In this document: piece by piece, positions 19,372-28,810 of the stretch
Position numbering within the stretch: the first letter of the stretch is position 1
How the letters are laid out: every line of letters starts with the position of its first letter
Assembly: GCA_902594145.1 (NCBI GenBank)
Contig: CACJLA010000001.1
Coordinates: 228,543-292,542 of the forward strand
Length of the DNA stretch: 64,000 nucleotides
Direction: 5' to 3'
Source of the DNA: an uncultured Alphaproteobacteria bacterium
GTDB lineage: Bacteria > Pseudomonadota > Alphaproteobacteria > HIMB59
Made by a program: the position numbers and the translations under genes
The notes under the pieces: model-generated
What the model saw: the letters and a program-made list of their open reading frames with translations, nothing else
Database searches by the model: none
Told to the model about the DNA's origin: nothing

Positions 19372-20244
19372 ATGAACAAATTTAAAGTTTCAACAGTTCT
19401 TAAATGTGAAAACTTACTTGGTGAAAGCTGTTTTTGGGATCCAAGGTATGACTGTTTAGTTTGGACAGATATACAAGGAAAGAAAGCCTGGAAGCTTGAT
19501 GATAGCAATCAAAGTCTCGAATTTAATCTTCCAGACAGGGCAGGTTTTATTCTCCCCAGAAAAAAAGAGGGATTTATTATTGGTTTTCCCAATTTTATTG
19601 CTATTTCTGACCAAAGTTTTTCTTCTTTTGAAAAAATATGTGATGTCGAGAGCACTATAAATGAAACTCGAATTAATGATGCTAAAGTAGATCCTTATGG
19701 TGGCATTGTGTTTGGCACATATAATGAGGATCCAGATAAAATAAATAAAAAACCAATTGCCAATCTTTATAGACTGGCTCCAGATTTGTCTTTAACAAAT
19801 CTTTTATCTAACATTACAGTTTCCAATGGAATAGCCTTTTCTCAAAATGAAAATATTATGTACTTTGCCGATACCCCAACAGGTCGAATACAAAAATTTA
19901 AATACACACAAGATTTTAATAAGTTCAATGAATTAGACTCAAATATTATTTTCAAAGATGTTGGAGAGCCAGATGGGGCCACTGTAGATATTAATAATAA
20001 TTATTGGTCTGCAAGGGTCAGGGGAAAATGTATTATTTCCATAGACACAAAAAGGGAGAAAATTTTGGAGAAAATTAATCTACCAACTAACACACCCACG
20101 TGTGTTACATTTGGGGGCAATAATTTATCCAGCCTTTATGTTACCTCTTTAAGAGCTGATCCAACAAACGACAATGAGGGTGGAAATTTGCACAGAATTG
20201 AAACAGATACTAGGGGCTTTGAACAACTTCTAGCTGATATTTGA
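19372..20244 (+). CDS. SMP-30/gluconolactonase/regucalcin-family lactonase
   Basis: LGESCFWDPRYDCLVWTDIQGKKAW, ISNGIAFSQNENIMYFADTPTGRI-type repeats. Confidence 0.87.
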   Translation: MNKFKVSTVLKCENLLGESCFWDPRYDCLVWTDIQGKKAWKLDDSNQSLEFNLPDRAGFILPRKKEGFIIGFPNFIAISDQSFSSFEKICDVESTINETRINDAKVDPYGGIVFGTYNEDPDKINKKPIANLYRLAPDLSLTNLLSNITVSNGIAFSQNENIMYFADTPTGRIQKFKYTQDFNKFNELDSNIIFKDVGEPDGATVDINNNYWSARVRGKCIISIDTKREKILEKINLPTNTPTCVTFGGNNLSSLYVTSLRADPTNDNEGGNLHRIETDTRGFEQLLADI

Positions 20245-20246
20245 TA

Positions 20247-21209
20247 CTACAAAAATTTTTTATTAACTAAATTCTTTTCATTTAGTTCTGGCATATTTTT
20301 TAAAAAATAAAATATATTTTCCGACGCTTCTAAAGACATTCTCGCTCTACATTCTAGGGTTAATGCAGCATTGTGAGGTGTTAACAAAATATTATCTAGT
20401 TGAAAAAAAGGATGATTGGATTCAGGTGGTTCAGAAATAAATACATCAATTCCGGCACCTCGAATTTTCTTTGACTTCAAAGCTTGATACAAGTCATTTT
20501 CATTTACTATTCCACCTCTTGATGTATTTACCAGAACAGAGTTTTTCTTCATAAGTTTAAGTTCTGTTTGAGATATAAAGTTTTTTGTATTTTTATTTAA
20601 TGGTAAGTGGATGCTAACAAAATCTGCTATACCTAGACCATCTTCCTTTTCGATGGGTACACAGTTTTTCTCCTTTATGAATTCACCATCTAAAAATGGA
20701 TCATAGACATATATATCCATGTCAAACCCCAGACACCTTTTAGCAACTTCTTTTCCTATTCTACCAAAACCCATAATCAGCACTTTTTTTTTATATAATT
20801 CGAAAATGTCAGGCAACTCAGACCTTTTATCAAAATTTCCTTGCTTCACATAGCTATCTGATAAAGACAGGTTTTTTGTTAAATACATAAAGAAAGACAT
20901 CACATGCTCAGAGACACTAACCGCATTAGATGTTGATGTTATTCCAAGAGCAATCTTCCTCTCATTAAGGTAATCTAAATCCACATTATCGTAACCAACA
21001 CCATGCCTTGAAATAATTTTTAAATTATTACAATGTTGTAAAATATTTTTATCCAGTATTGATGTTCTTAATAAAATCGCATCAACAAATTTTAACTCCT
21101 TCTTTAGGATTTGATTTTCAAAATTTTTTACCTCAATAACTTCAAGATCGTTTTCTCTCAAAAATTCTAAGCCTTTTGGGTGAACAGTCCCTAATATTGC
21201 AACTTTCAT
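20247..21209 (-). CDS. D-isomer-specific 2-hydroxyacid dehydrogenase
   Basis: ISRHGVGYDNVDL, VLIMGFGRIGKEVAKRC, ADFVSIHLPLNKNT, NTSRGGIVNENDL. Confidence 0.9.
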   Translation of the reverse strand: MKVAILGTVHPKGLEFLRENDLEVIEVKNFENQILKKELKFVDAILLRTSILDKNILQHCNNLKIISRHGVGYDNVDLDYLNERKIALGITSTSNAVSVSEHVMSFFMYLTKNLSLSDSYVKQGNFDKRSELPDIFELYKKKVLIMGFGRIGKEVAKRCLGFDMDIYVYDPFLDGEFIKEKNCVPIEKEDGLGIADFVSIHLPLNKNTKNFISQTELKLMKKNSVLVNTSRGGIVNENDLYQALKSKKIRGAGIDVFISEPPESNHPFFQLDNILLTPHNAALTLECRARMSLEASENIFYFLKNMPELNEKNLVNKKFL

Positions 21210-21321
21210 TTTATCTCTTGATTAAAAGTTATGTCAAATAAGTATCAATTTTAAAAGGTTTTTCATTCAAATTATCTCTCGATCATGTAGTATCTTTATA
21301 GTTAAGTTTTTTGGAGGAATA

Positions 21322-23166
21322 ATGAAAACCATCAAATTATCATGTGCCCACGCACTTTTTAAATATTTAATTGCACAAAAAACTATTATTGACGGTAAGA
21401 AAGCCCCTTTGTTTCCTGGAGCATTCGCAATCTATGGTCATGGTAATGTTGCCTGTTTGGGTCAAGCAATGGAAGAATTCCAGTCCGATCTTCCAGGATA
21501 CAGAGGTCATCACGAACAAGCTATGGCTTTAACAGGAATTGGTTATGCAAGAGCAATGAGAAGAAAACAAATTTTCATCGCTACCTCATCTGTTGGACCT
21601 GGTGCCACAAATATGGTTACTGCAGCAGCAGTTGCTATGAGTAATCGTCTTCCAATTTTACTCCTTCCAGGAGATACATTCGCTAGCCGTTTTCCTGACC
21701 CCGTATTACAACAAGTCGAAAATTTCAATTCACCTATCGAAACGGCAAATGATGCCTTCAAACCTGTTTCTAAATATTTTGACAGAATTACAAGACCGGA
21801 GCAAATTCTTGCTTCACTACCCCAGGCAATTCAGGTTATGCTCGACCCATCTGATTGCGGACCTGCTACAATCGCTATTTCACAGGATGTCCAAGGAGAG
21901 TCATTTGATTATCCTGAGGTTTTTTTTGAAGAAAGTATTCATCAGATTAGAAGAGTACACCCTGACCCAAGTCAAGTTATACAAGCAGCTGAAAAATTAA
22001 AAAATTCTAAACAACCTATTATTATTTCAGGGGGGGGTGTTCTTTATTCTGAGGCAGAACAAGAGCTATCTAATTTTGCAAAAAAACATAATATCCCTGT
22101 AACTTCAACAGTAATGGGTATTGGATGTATGACAAAAGATGACCCATATTATATTAGTACTGTGGGCGCGCTAGGAGAGGGGTCCTCAAATAATTTATCT
22201 AAAGATACTGATCTTGCTCTTGCTATAGGAACTAAACTTGCAGATTTTACAACTGGCTCATGGGCAAATTTCGAAAATCCTAATTTTAAATTAGTATCAG
22301 TTAATACTACCCGTTATGATACGACCAAGCATTTAGCCACCCCTGTTATTAGTGATGCAAAAGTAGGACTTCAACAAATATCTGAAGCTCTTGGTGACTG
22401 GAAAGCCCCTGACCCCTGGTATCAAAGAGCAATAAAAGAAAGAACTGAATGGGATGCGTATGTTGAAAAACAAAGTGGTCCTACAAATCAAGAAGAGCCT
22501 TCGTATGCCCATGCTGTGGGAGCAATTTATAGAAATTCAGATCCTAGTGATATCGTTGTAACAGCAGCAGGAGGACTTGTAGGTGAGGTTGTTCAAGTTT
22601 GGAAACCAAAACAGCTTAACACCTTTGAGACTGAATGGGGTTTTAGTTGTATGGGATATGAAATTTCAGGAGCACTTGGAATTAAAATGGCTAAACCTGA
22701 TCAAGACGTAGTAGTCTTTGTTGGAGATGGTTCTTACTTACTGAATAATAGTGATATATATAGCTCAGTTCTTTATGACCAAAAATTAATTATCATTGTT
22801 TGCGATAATGGGGGGCACATGGTTATCAATAGACTTCAACTAGCAAAAGGTGGAAAAGAATATATTTGCAATCTTCGCGCTGCTAGAGCCACCAATCTCC
22901 AATTTGTAAATTTTGAAATTCATGCAAAAAGTATGGGAGCCAATGCAGAGACAGTAAGTTCTACATCTGAGTTAGAAGCAGCATTCAAAAGAGCTAAGGA
23001 TTCAGATAAGACATATGTCATAACAATAAAAACTCATGGTTATGAATGGTTAGAAGGAACAGCTTTTTGGGAGAGCCCAACTCTTCAAGATCCAATCACT
23101 GAGGATAACAAAAAAGCCTTAGATGATTTTGAGACTGGAAAGAGCAAACAACGCAAAGGCGTATAA
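21322..23166 (+). CDS. iolD: IolD-like 3D-(3,5/4)-trihydroxycyclohexane-1,2-dione acylhydrolase (ThDP-dependent)
   Basis: FAIYGHGNVACLGQAMEE, YRGHHEQAMALTGIGYARAMRRKQIFIATSSVGPGATNMVTAAAVA; ThDP motif GDGSYLLNNSD; GGAGGA RBS. Confidence 0.88.
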   Translation: MKTIKLSCAHALFKYLIAQKTIIDGKKAPLFPGAFAIYGHGNVACLGQAMEEFQSDLPGYRGHHEQAMALTGIGYARAMRRKQIFIATSSVGPGATNMVTAAAVAMSNRLPILLLPGDTFASRFPDPVLQQVENFNSPIETANDAFKPVSKYFDRITRPEQILASLPQAIQVMLDPSDCGPATIAISQDVQGESFDYPEVFFEESIHQIRRVHPDPSQVIQAAEKLKNSKQPIIISGGGVLYSEAEQELSNFAKKHNIPVTSTVMGIGCMTKDDPYYISTVGALGEGSSNNLSKDTDLALAIGTKLADFTTGSWANFENPNFKLVSVNTTRYDTTKHLATPVISDAKVGLQQISEALGDWKAPDPWYQRAIKERTEWDAYVEKQSGPTNQEEPSYAHAVGAIYRNSDPSDIVVTAAGGLVGEVVQVWKPKQLNTFETEWGFSCMGYEISGALGIKMAKPDQDVVVFVGDGSYLLNNSDIYSSVLYDQKLIIIVCDNGGHMVINRLQLAKGGKEYICNLRAARATNLQFVNFEIHAKSMGANAETVSSTSELEAAFKRAKDSDKTYVITIKTHGYEWLEGTAFWESPTLQDPITEDNKKALDDFETGKSKQRKGV

Positions 23167-23169
23167 TTT

Positions 23170-23904
23170 TTGACTTCTAAAAAAAAAATTGCCCTCATAA
23201 CAGGTGCTGAGTCTGGTATTGGAAAAAGTACATCTAAAATATTCTTAAATAATAACTTCAAAGTTATAGGAACGAGTCTTAAAAAGAACAAGGATAAATA
23301 CATCAAAGATTTTGATAATTATCAGATAGATATCACTAACAACACAGAGTGGAGAGAACTAGCTTCTATTATCCACAAAAAATATAGCAAAATCGATGTT
23401 TTAGTTAACAGTGCCGGCGTTAGATTAAGTGGAAATTTAGAGACAACTTCTATGAATGATTGGGCCTATCACTTTAATAATAATGTAACGGGCACATTTC
23501 TGGCTTGTAAATATATCTTACCATTGCTCAAAAAAAGCAATAAATCCTCCATCATAAATTTAGCTTCCATAAACAGTATAAGAGGAGTTAAAAATATGTT
23601 GGCATATGCAACCTCAAAGAGTGCAATAGTATCTTTTACTGCTTCTTTAGCTTTAGATTTATCCAAACATAATATAAGAGTTAATGCTGTTGCTCCTGGT
23701 GCCATCGATACCCCAATGCTCGCATCTTTTAAAAAAGACCTAACATTAAAAGAGTATCAAAAAAGAATGCGTGATAACCACCCTATTGGCAGGATTGGCA
23801 AACCGGAAGAGGTGGCAAGTGTAATTTACTTTTTAGCAAGTGAGGCATCGTCCTTTATGACAGGTTTAACGATACCAGTAGATGGTGGAAGAAGCATTAG
23901 GTAA
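23170..23904 (+). CDS. Short-chain dehydrogenase/reductase
   Basis: ALITGAESGIGKS, NSAG, YATSKSAI, MTGLTIPVDGG. Confidence 0.93.
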   Translation: MTSKKKIALITGAESGIGKSTSKIFLNNNFKVIGTSLKKNKDKYIKDFDNYQIDITNNTEWRELASIIHKKYSKIDVLVNSAGVRLSGNLETTSMNDWAYHFNNNVTGTFLACKYILPLLKKSNKSSIINLASINSIRGVKNMLAYATSKSAIVSFTASLALDLSKHNIRVNAVAPGAIDTPMLASFKKDLTLKEYQKRMRDNHPIGRIGKPEEVASVIYFLASEASSFMTGLTIPVDGGRSIR

Positions 23905-23908
23905 ATTT

Positions 23909-25858
23909 TTAATTTTCTAATTTCAAAATAGTAACATCTGCCTGTTTCATATTTTTTGATCCCATAATAATCTCTCCCTTAAAAAAATCAGGTATCTCAA
24001 TAGCCTCTTTTCCATAATTAGTAAAAAACAATAGATTACCTCTCTGTCTCACTCTTAGATATTCAGGAAGTGTTACTGGTTTTAATCCTGCAGATATCAT
24101 CTGTTCTTCCATTATTGCTCTGAGCAAATTTTCATCAGGCCATCCACATAAATAGCTTCCTTGGTTTCCACTTGTAATAACTGGAAAGCCATCTTTTGAG
24201 TTTCCCTCAGATATGCCTGAGCTATTTCCATGTTCCCTCCACACGCGAAGTTGACCTTTGTTACCTTTCCATTCTACTTCAATTGGAAGTGCATATGGTA
24301 AGGCATCTACTCGTGTAACTTGATAACCAAGACCCTCTAGGCTTAAGTTTTCAGGAATTTGAAAATTTATTGTTTTAATACCCGTTCTAGGACCGGCCAA
24401 GATTTTTGCTCCAGATGAAGCTATTTTCTTAAATATGTTTGAATCAAGATGAGCAAATGATGGAATGATAATTAGTTTATAACCATGAAAATCATCATTT
24501 TTTCCAATAATATCTAAAGAACCACCATTTACCCTGACCGATTTGTAAAAATCAAGCATCAAACGCGTGTAATGGAAATCTTCAGTTTGACCATCTAATT
24601 CTGTTATCCAACAAGCCTCGTAATCATGCAATAAGGCGACTTCTGATTTCTGTGTTGCTGGAAGTTCAATCATTTGAATTTCTTTGCTTACTTGAAGTGC
24701 TTCCAGACTTCCAACTGCTGGAGTGTTATCTCTGAGCATCAGAGCAGAATGCATTTGTTCTTGAGCAAAGGGTGCTTGCCTCCATCGAAAATAACTTACA
24801 ACTTCTGCATCATGTGCGAACGCCTCCCAAGTCCACATTCTAACTGCTCCATCTACTGGGACAGGGTTATATTTTGCCCAATTAACTGGTCCTGGTTGTT
24901 GTTCCATTATCCACAATCTTCCCATCCCCCGATAAAGATCATGATGGTATGATTGAAAGTCGGGATCACCAATATTGTAACAATCATTGATTAGTTGTTT
25001 ATCTTCTCTGGCTATAATTTGCATATTTTGAAGGTTGCCTAAAGGATAGCTATTCCAAGCTACTACATCTAAATCTTTAGATACTTCTCGGTGATCAAAT
25101 TCTATAAAGTGACCCATAAAATTATGACTCACTGGACGCCCTGGAGAGTTCTGATTAATTATTTCAGCCTGTTGAGAATTAAAATTTTTAACCTGGTCCG
25201 AACTAAACTTACGAAAATCAAAATTATGTGAAGGATTTGCCTCAGTAACAGTTAGATTGGGAAGATCAATTTCTTCAAAGGAACGATATTCCATAGACCA
25301 AAAAACATTTCCCCAAGATTTATTTAATTCATTTATGTTTTTATATTTTTTTTTGAGCCAAACTCTAAATTCAGATAAAGAGGATACGCACCAAGAGTAA
25401 GTAGTCTCATGACAACCATACTCATTATCTGTTTGCCATGCTTGTACAAATTTATTTTGACCATATCTCTCTGCTACTGCTTGAGTAATGCGCTGACTAT
25501 GTTTTTGATACCCTCGATGAGAAAAAGAATAGTGTCGTCTTGACCCAAATTTCCTAGCTTGACCATTTTCATCAAGGGCAACCATATCTGGTATTTGGTC
25601 CACTAACCATTTTGGAGGAGTGGCGGTAGGTGTGCACATCACTATTTTTAGACCGTTATTCCCCAGGATATTTACAATCTTATCTAACCAACCCCAATCA
25701 AAAATATTAGGGTTTGGTTCAATGCGAGACCATGCAAATTCGGCTATTCTTACCCATTTGATACCATTCTTGATCATATTCTGAGCGTCAGTTACCCACA
25801 TATCTTCAGACCAATGTTCAGGATAATAACAAACACCCAACTCGGGTTGCAATGACAT
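23909..25858 (-). CDS. Glycoside hydrolase family 42 beta-galactosidase
   Basis: GVCYYPEHWSEDMW, WQTDNEYGCHET acid/base Glu, WIMEQQPGPVNW nucleophile region. Confidence 0.95.
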   Translation of the reverse strand: MSLQPELGVCYYPEHWSEDMWVTDAQNMIKNGIKWVRIAEFAWSRIEPNPNIFDWGWLDKIVNILGNNGLKIVMCTPTATPPKWLVDQIPDMVALDENGQARKFGSRRHYSFSHRGYQKHSQRITQAVAERYGQNKFVQAWQTDNEYGCHETTYSWCVSSLSEFRVWLKKKYKNINELNKSWGNVFWSMEYRSFEEIDLPNLTVTEANPSHNFDFRKFSSDQVKNFNSQQAEIINQNSPGRPVSHNFMGHFIEFDHREVSKDLDVVAWNSYPLGNLQNMQIIAREDKQLINDCYNIGDPDFQSYHHDLYRGMGRLWIMEQQPGPVNWAKYNPVPVDGAVRMWTWEAFAHDAEVVSYFRWRQAPFAQEQMHSALMLRDNTPAVGSLEALQVSKEIQMIELPATQKSEVALLHDYEACWITELDGQTEDFHYTRLMLDFYKSVRVNGGSLDIIGKNDDFHGYKLIIIPSFAHLDSNIFKKIASSGAKILAGPRTGIKTINFQIPENLSLEGLGYQVTRVDALPYALPIEVEWKGNKGQLRVWREHGNSSGISEGNSKDGFPVITSGNQGSYLCGWPDENLLRAIMEEQMISAGLKPVTLPEYLRVRQRGNLLFFTNYGKEAIEIPDFFKGEIIMGSKNMKQADVTILKLEN

Positions 25859-25860
25859 GA

Positions 25861-26892
25861 TTATGCTACTGCATTTTCTTTCGAATTAAAAAAATGAGTA
25901 TGTGAGATATCCCAGCTCAAGTAAATATTATCATTTACATTGATATTTGAATTTATATCGAGTTTAGCAATTATTTCTTTACCTGATGAGGAGTTTAAAT
26001 AGCATAGCAAATGCTCACCAAGATTTTCAATATGTCTAATGTCACCATGAAACTTAGCTTCTTTTTCAGATGATACTATTAAGTGTTCGGGTCGAACACC
26101 AACCATAGATGCATTATTTGGTATTTGAAGATTATGGGTAAAAATATCATTTTGATTTTGTAAATTTAAAATATTCATCTTAGGACTTCCAATAAATTCA
26201 GCTACAAAAAGGTTCCGTGGGGTGTTATATAGCTCTACAGGACTTCCAACTTGTTCGATTATCCCATTGTTTAATACAACTATCTTATCTGCTAAGGTCA
26301 TTGCTTCTACTTGATCATGTGTAACATAAATCATAGTCGCCGAAAGTTGTTTATGCAATTTTGCAATTTCAATTCTGGTCTGCACTCTCAATGCAGCATC
26401 TAAATTTGATAAAGGCTCATCAAATAAAAAAACTTTTGGTTTTCTAACAATAGCTCTTCCTATTGCTACTCTTTGTCTTTGCCCACCAGATAATTGTTTT
26501 GGAAGTCGTTCTAAATAGTCATTTATTTGAAGTACATCTGCTGCATCTTCAACTCGTTTTTTTATTTCATCTATTGGAGTTTTTGCCATTTTCAAACCAA
26601 AAGACATATTTTCATATACTGTCATATGAGGATATAAAGCATATGATTGGAATACCATTGCTACCCCTCTTTCAGCAGCAATTACTTCATTAACGACCTC
26701 ATTATCAATTTCAATAGTTCCAGATGATATATCCTCCAAGCCTGCAATCATCCTTAATAATGTTGACTTACCACAGCCTGAGGGACCAACAAAAACAATA
26801 AATTCGCCATTATTTATGGATAAATCAACACCATGAATTACTTCGGTTTTATCATATGATTTATAGATATTAGTAAGTTTTACGTTAGCCAA
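25861..26892 (-). CDS. MsmK/UgpC-type sugar ABC transporter ATP-binding protein
   Basis: Walker [10 protein letters not shown], signature [15 protein letters not shown], Walker B VFLFDEP, C-terminal TOBE-like MVGVRPEHL. Confidence 0.95.
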   Translation of the reverse strand: MANVKLTNIYKSYDKTEVIHGVDLSINNGEFIVFVGPSGCGKSTLLRMIAGLEDISSGTIEIDNEVVNEVIAAERGVAMVFQSYALYPHMTVYENMSFGLKMAKTPIDEIKKRVEDAADVLQINDYLERLPKQLSGGQRQRVAIGRAIVRKPKVFLFDEPLSNLDAALRVQTRIEIAKLHKQLSATMIYVTHDQVEAMTLADKIVVLNNGIIEQVGSPVELYNTPRNLFVAEFIGSPKMNILNLQNQNDIFTHNLQIPNNASMVGVRPEHLIVSSEKEAKFHGDIRHIENLGEHLLCYLNSSSGKEIIAKLDINSNINVNDNIYLSWDISHTHFFNSKENAVA

Positions 26893-26894
26893 AT

Positions 26895-27716
26895 TTAAAT
26901 TCCCTCACATACTATTAAAGAAGCTTCTTTTTTTGAATTATTTTTTACAGTTAGACTATCTCCCTTAATCAAATATATACTATCTCTATATTTAAGTACA
27001 CGTGGTCTTTTAGAGAAATTAATACTAACTTGTAAACTATTATTTAAACTAAAAAAGCAAGAATGAAACTTAAATGATATAGCTGGGCTTTTTTGAAAGC
27101 CTTTTAACTTAATTATTTTTATTTTTAAATTCTTTGTATTTACCATATCTCCTAATAGAAGTTGTTGTTTCTGCCCATAAAGAGACCAACTAATATCTTC
27201 ATCTTTTAAAACTTTAAAAGAGTTTTTATAATGAGAATTTTTAAGGGGATTATTCAAAATACTTCTTTTATACAAATATTTTTTTAAAAAAGGTTTTCTT
27301 TTAGCATATACACCAGAGGTGCCTGTCAGAGGAGGTGGTGAAAAAAATTCTAAAACCTGTAATTCTTTGTTACTATAATTGAAAGCATGATGCCAAGTAT
27401 CTTTCTCAAAAAAGACTGACTGACCTTCTTCCACACGTTTTATTTCTCCTGTCTTTGGATTACTAAGTAATAGCAAACCTGATAAAACGTATAAAAATTC
27501 ATCAGCACCAAAAATAGTTCTAAAACTTTGTGAGTGTTTAAAATTTGATCCAGGCTTGAGGCCAAAAATAATTTGATGTAAGTGTTTATTTGAAACATAA
27601 ATCCAATCTTTTACATACCCAGATATCTCATCACCCCACATATGAGTTTTAATAGCTGAATACTTAATGAGGGTGCTTTTTGCATAATCAGGCTTTGGAG
27701 AAGGCTTATACACCAT
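26895..27716 (-). CDS. Cupin-domain protein
   Basis: [55 protein letters not shown]. Confidence 0.72.
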   Translation of the reverse strand: MVYKPSPKPDYAKSTLIKYSAIKTHMWGDEISGYVKDWIYVSNKHLHQIIFGLKPGSNFKHSQSFRTIFGADEFLYVLSGLLLLSNPKTGEIKRVEEGQSVFFEKDTWHHAFNYSNKELQVLEFFSPPPLTGTSGVYAKRKPFLKKYLYKRSILNNPLKNSHYKNSFKVLKDEDISWSLYGQKQQLLLGDMVNTKNLKIKIIKLKGFQKSPAISFKFHSCFFSLNNSLQVSINFSKRPRVLKYRDSIYLIKGDSLTVKNNSKKEASLIVCEGI

Positions 27717-28809
27717 CGTGGTCTCTATCGTGATCTAGATGACTTTTTTTTGTCTTTATTTTTTTTGGAAAGTGTAAAGTTTGAAAAGTGCTATTTATCG
27801 ACATTTCTTGGTTTTTTTTTGAAGACTCATAAATTTTAATCATGATCTCATTTACATGATAAGCATGGTCAATTTTGATTAATGGTTTTTTGTTATTAAT
27901 TAGGCAATCTACTAAATGAGAGAAGCCTGAAGTCCATGGCCAATTAGCATAAGGGGTATTATAGAGTTCCCATGATGACCTTGAGTTTCTCCATATTTCA
28001 TAACCCTTCGGTTCCCAGTCATCGCCAAGCATCTGTATTGTTCCTGTTGACCCATAAAGCTCAATAGCTGCTGATTTGTATTGTTGCATAGTGAAACCAG
28101 TAGTAACAACACCGATACAACCACTTTTAAATTCCAACATAATTTGAAAGTTATCGTTCGTATTTGCTTTAATTTTCCTCTTATTAATTGTCCTGTATTT
28201 TGAGGACAAAGAAGATTTTGCAAACAAACTTTTGACTGGACCTAGAAGGCCAGTTAGAGATGTTATATTATAAACACCTAAATCAAATAAAGGACCCCCT
28301 CCAGTGTTGTAATACCATTCGCCCCAGTTTGGTCCCGCCCATCCATATCTAGCTCTAGCTAGAGAGACTTTACCTATCGTTTTATTTTTTAATTCTGTAT
28401 TTATTGCTTGATAAGTCGGACTTAAAGTAACAAAGGGCGCAGGTATCAAAAACTTTGAAGAGGATCTTGCAACTTTGAGAAGACCTTTTAAGTCATCAAT
28501 TTTTGTAGCCATAGGTTTTTCAACTAAGACATGTTTGTTATTTAAAAGTGCTTGTTTGGCAATCATTGAATGTTCATTCATAGATGTAAGGATTAAAACT
28601 GCATCAATCTCATCGTCATTTAGAATTTTTTTATAATCAGTATAAAATTTATCAAAAAAAAATTTTTTTCTAAGAATAGGCTCTAAGTCGGAATTTATAT
28701 CTGATATAGATTTCAATTTTATCAACTTTTTAAAAATGTATTTATTAACCAAATCCATATAAGGACCTTGCATAACAGATCCGCATCCAATAATTCCTAA
28801 ATTAATCAA
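27706..28809 (-). CDS. Gfo/Idh/MocA-family oxidoreductase
   Basis: LGIIGCGSVMQGPYM, VLVEKPMATKIDD (EKP motif), GGGPLFDLGVYNI. Confidence 0.92.
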   Translation of the reverse strand: MINLGIIGCGSVMQGPYMDLVNKYIFKKLIKLKSISDINSDLEPILRKKFFFDKFYTDYKKILNDDEIDAVLILTSMNEHSMIAKQALLNNKHVLVEKPMATKIDDLKGLLKVARSSSKFLIPAPFVTLSPTYQAINTELKNKTIGKVSLARARYGWAGPNWGEWYYNTGGGPLFDLGVYNITSLTGLLGPVKSLFAKSSLSSKYRTINKRKIKANTNDNFQIMLEFKSGCIGVVTTGFTMQQYKSAAIELYGSTGTIQMLGDDWEPKGYEIWRNSRSSWELYNTPYANWPWTSGFSHLVDCLINNKKPLIKIDHAYHVNEIMIKIYESSKKNQEMSINSTFQTLHFPKKIKTKKSHLDHDRDHDGV

Positions 28810-28810
28810 A

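Noticed and set aside
26895-27716. Cupin protein as IolB (5-deoxy-glucuronate isomerase) completing an inositol pathway
   Set aside because: Length is similar but I do not see the IolB motifs, and the gene sits with GH4/MocA genes, not with iolD.
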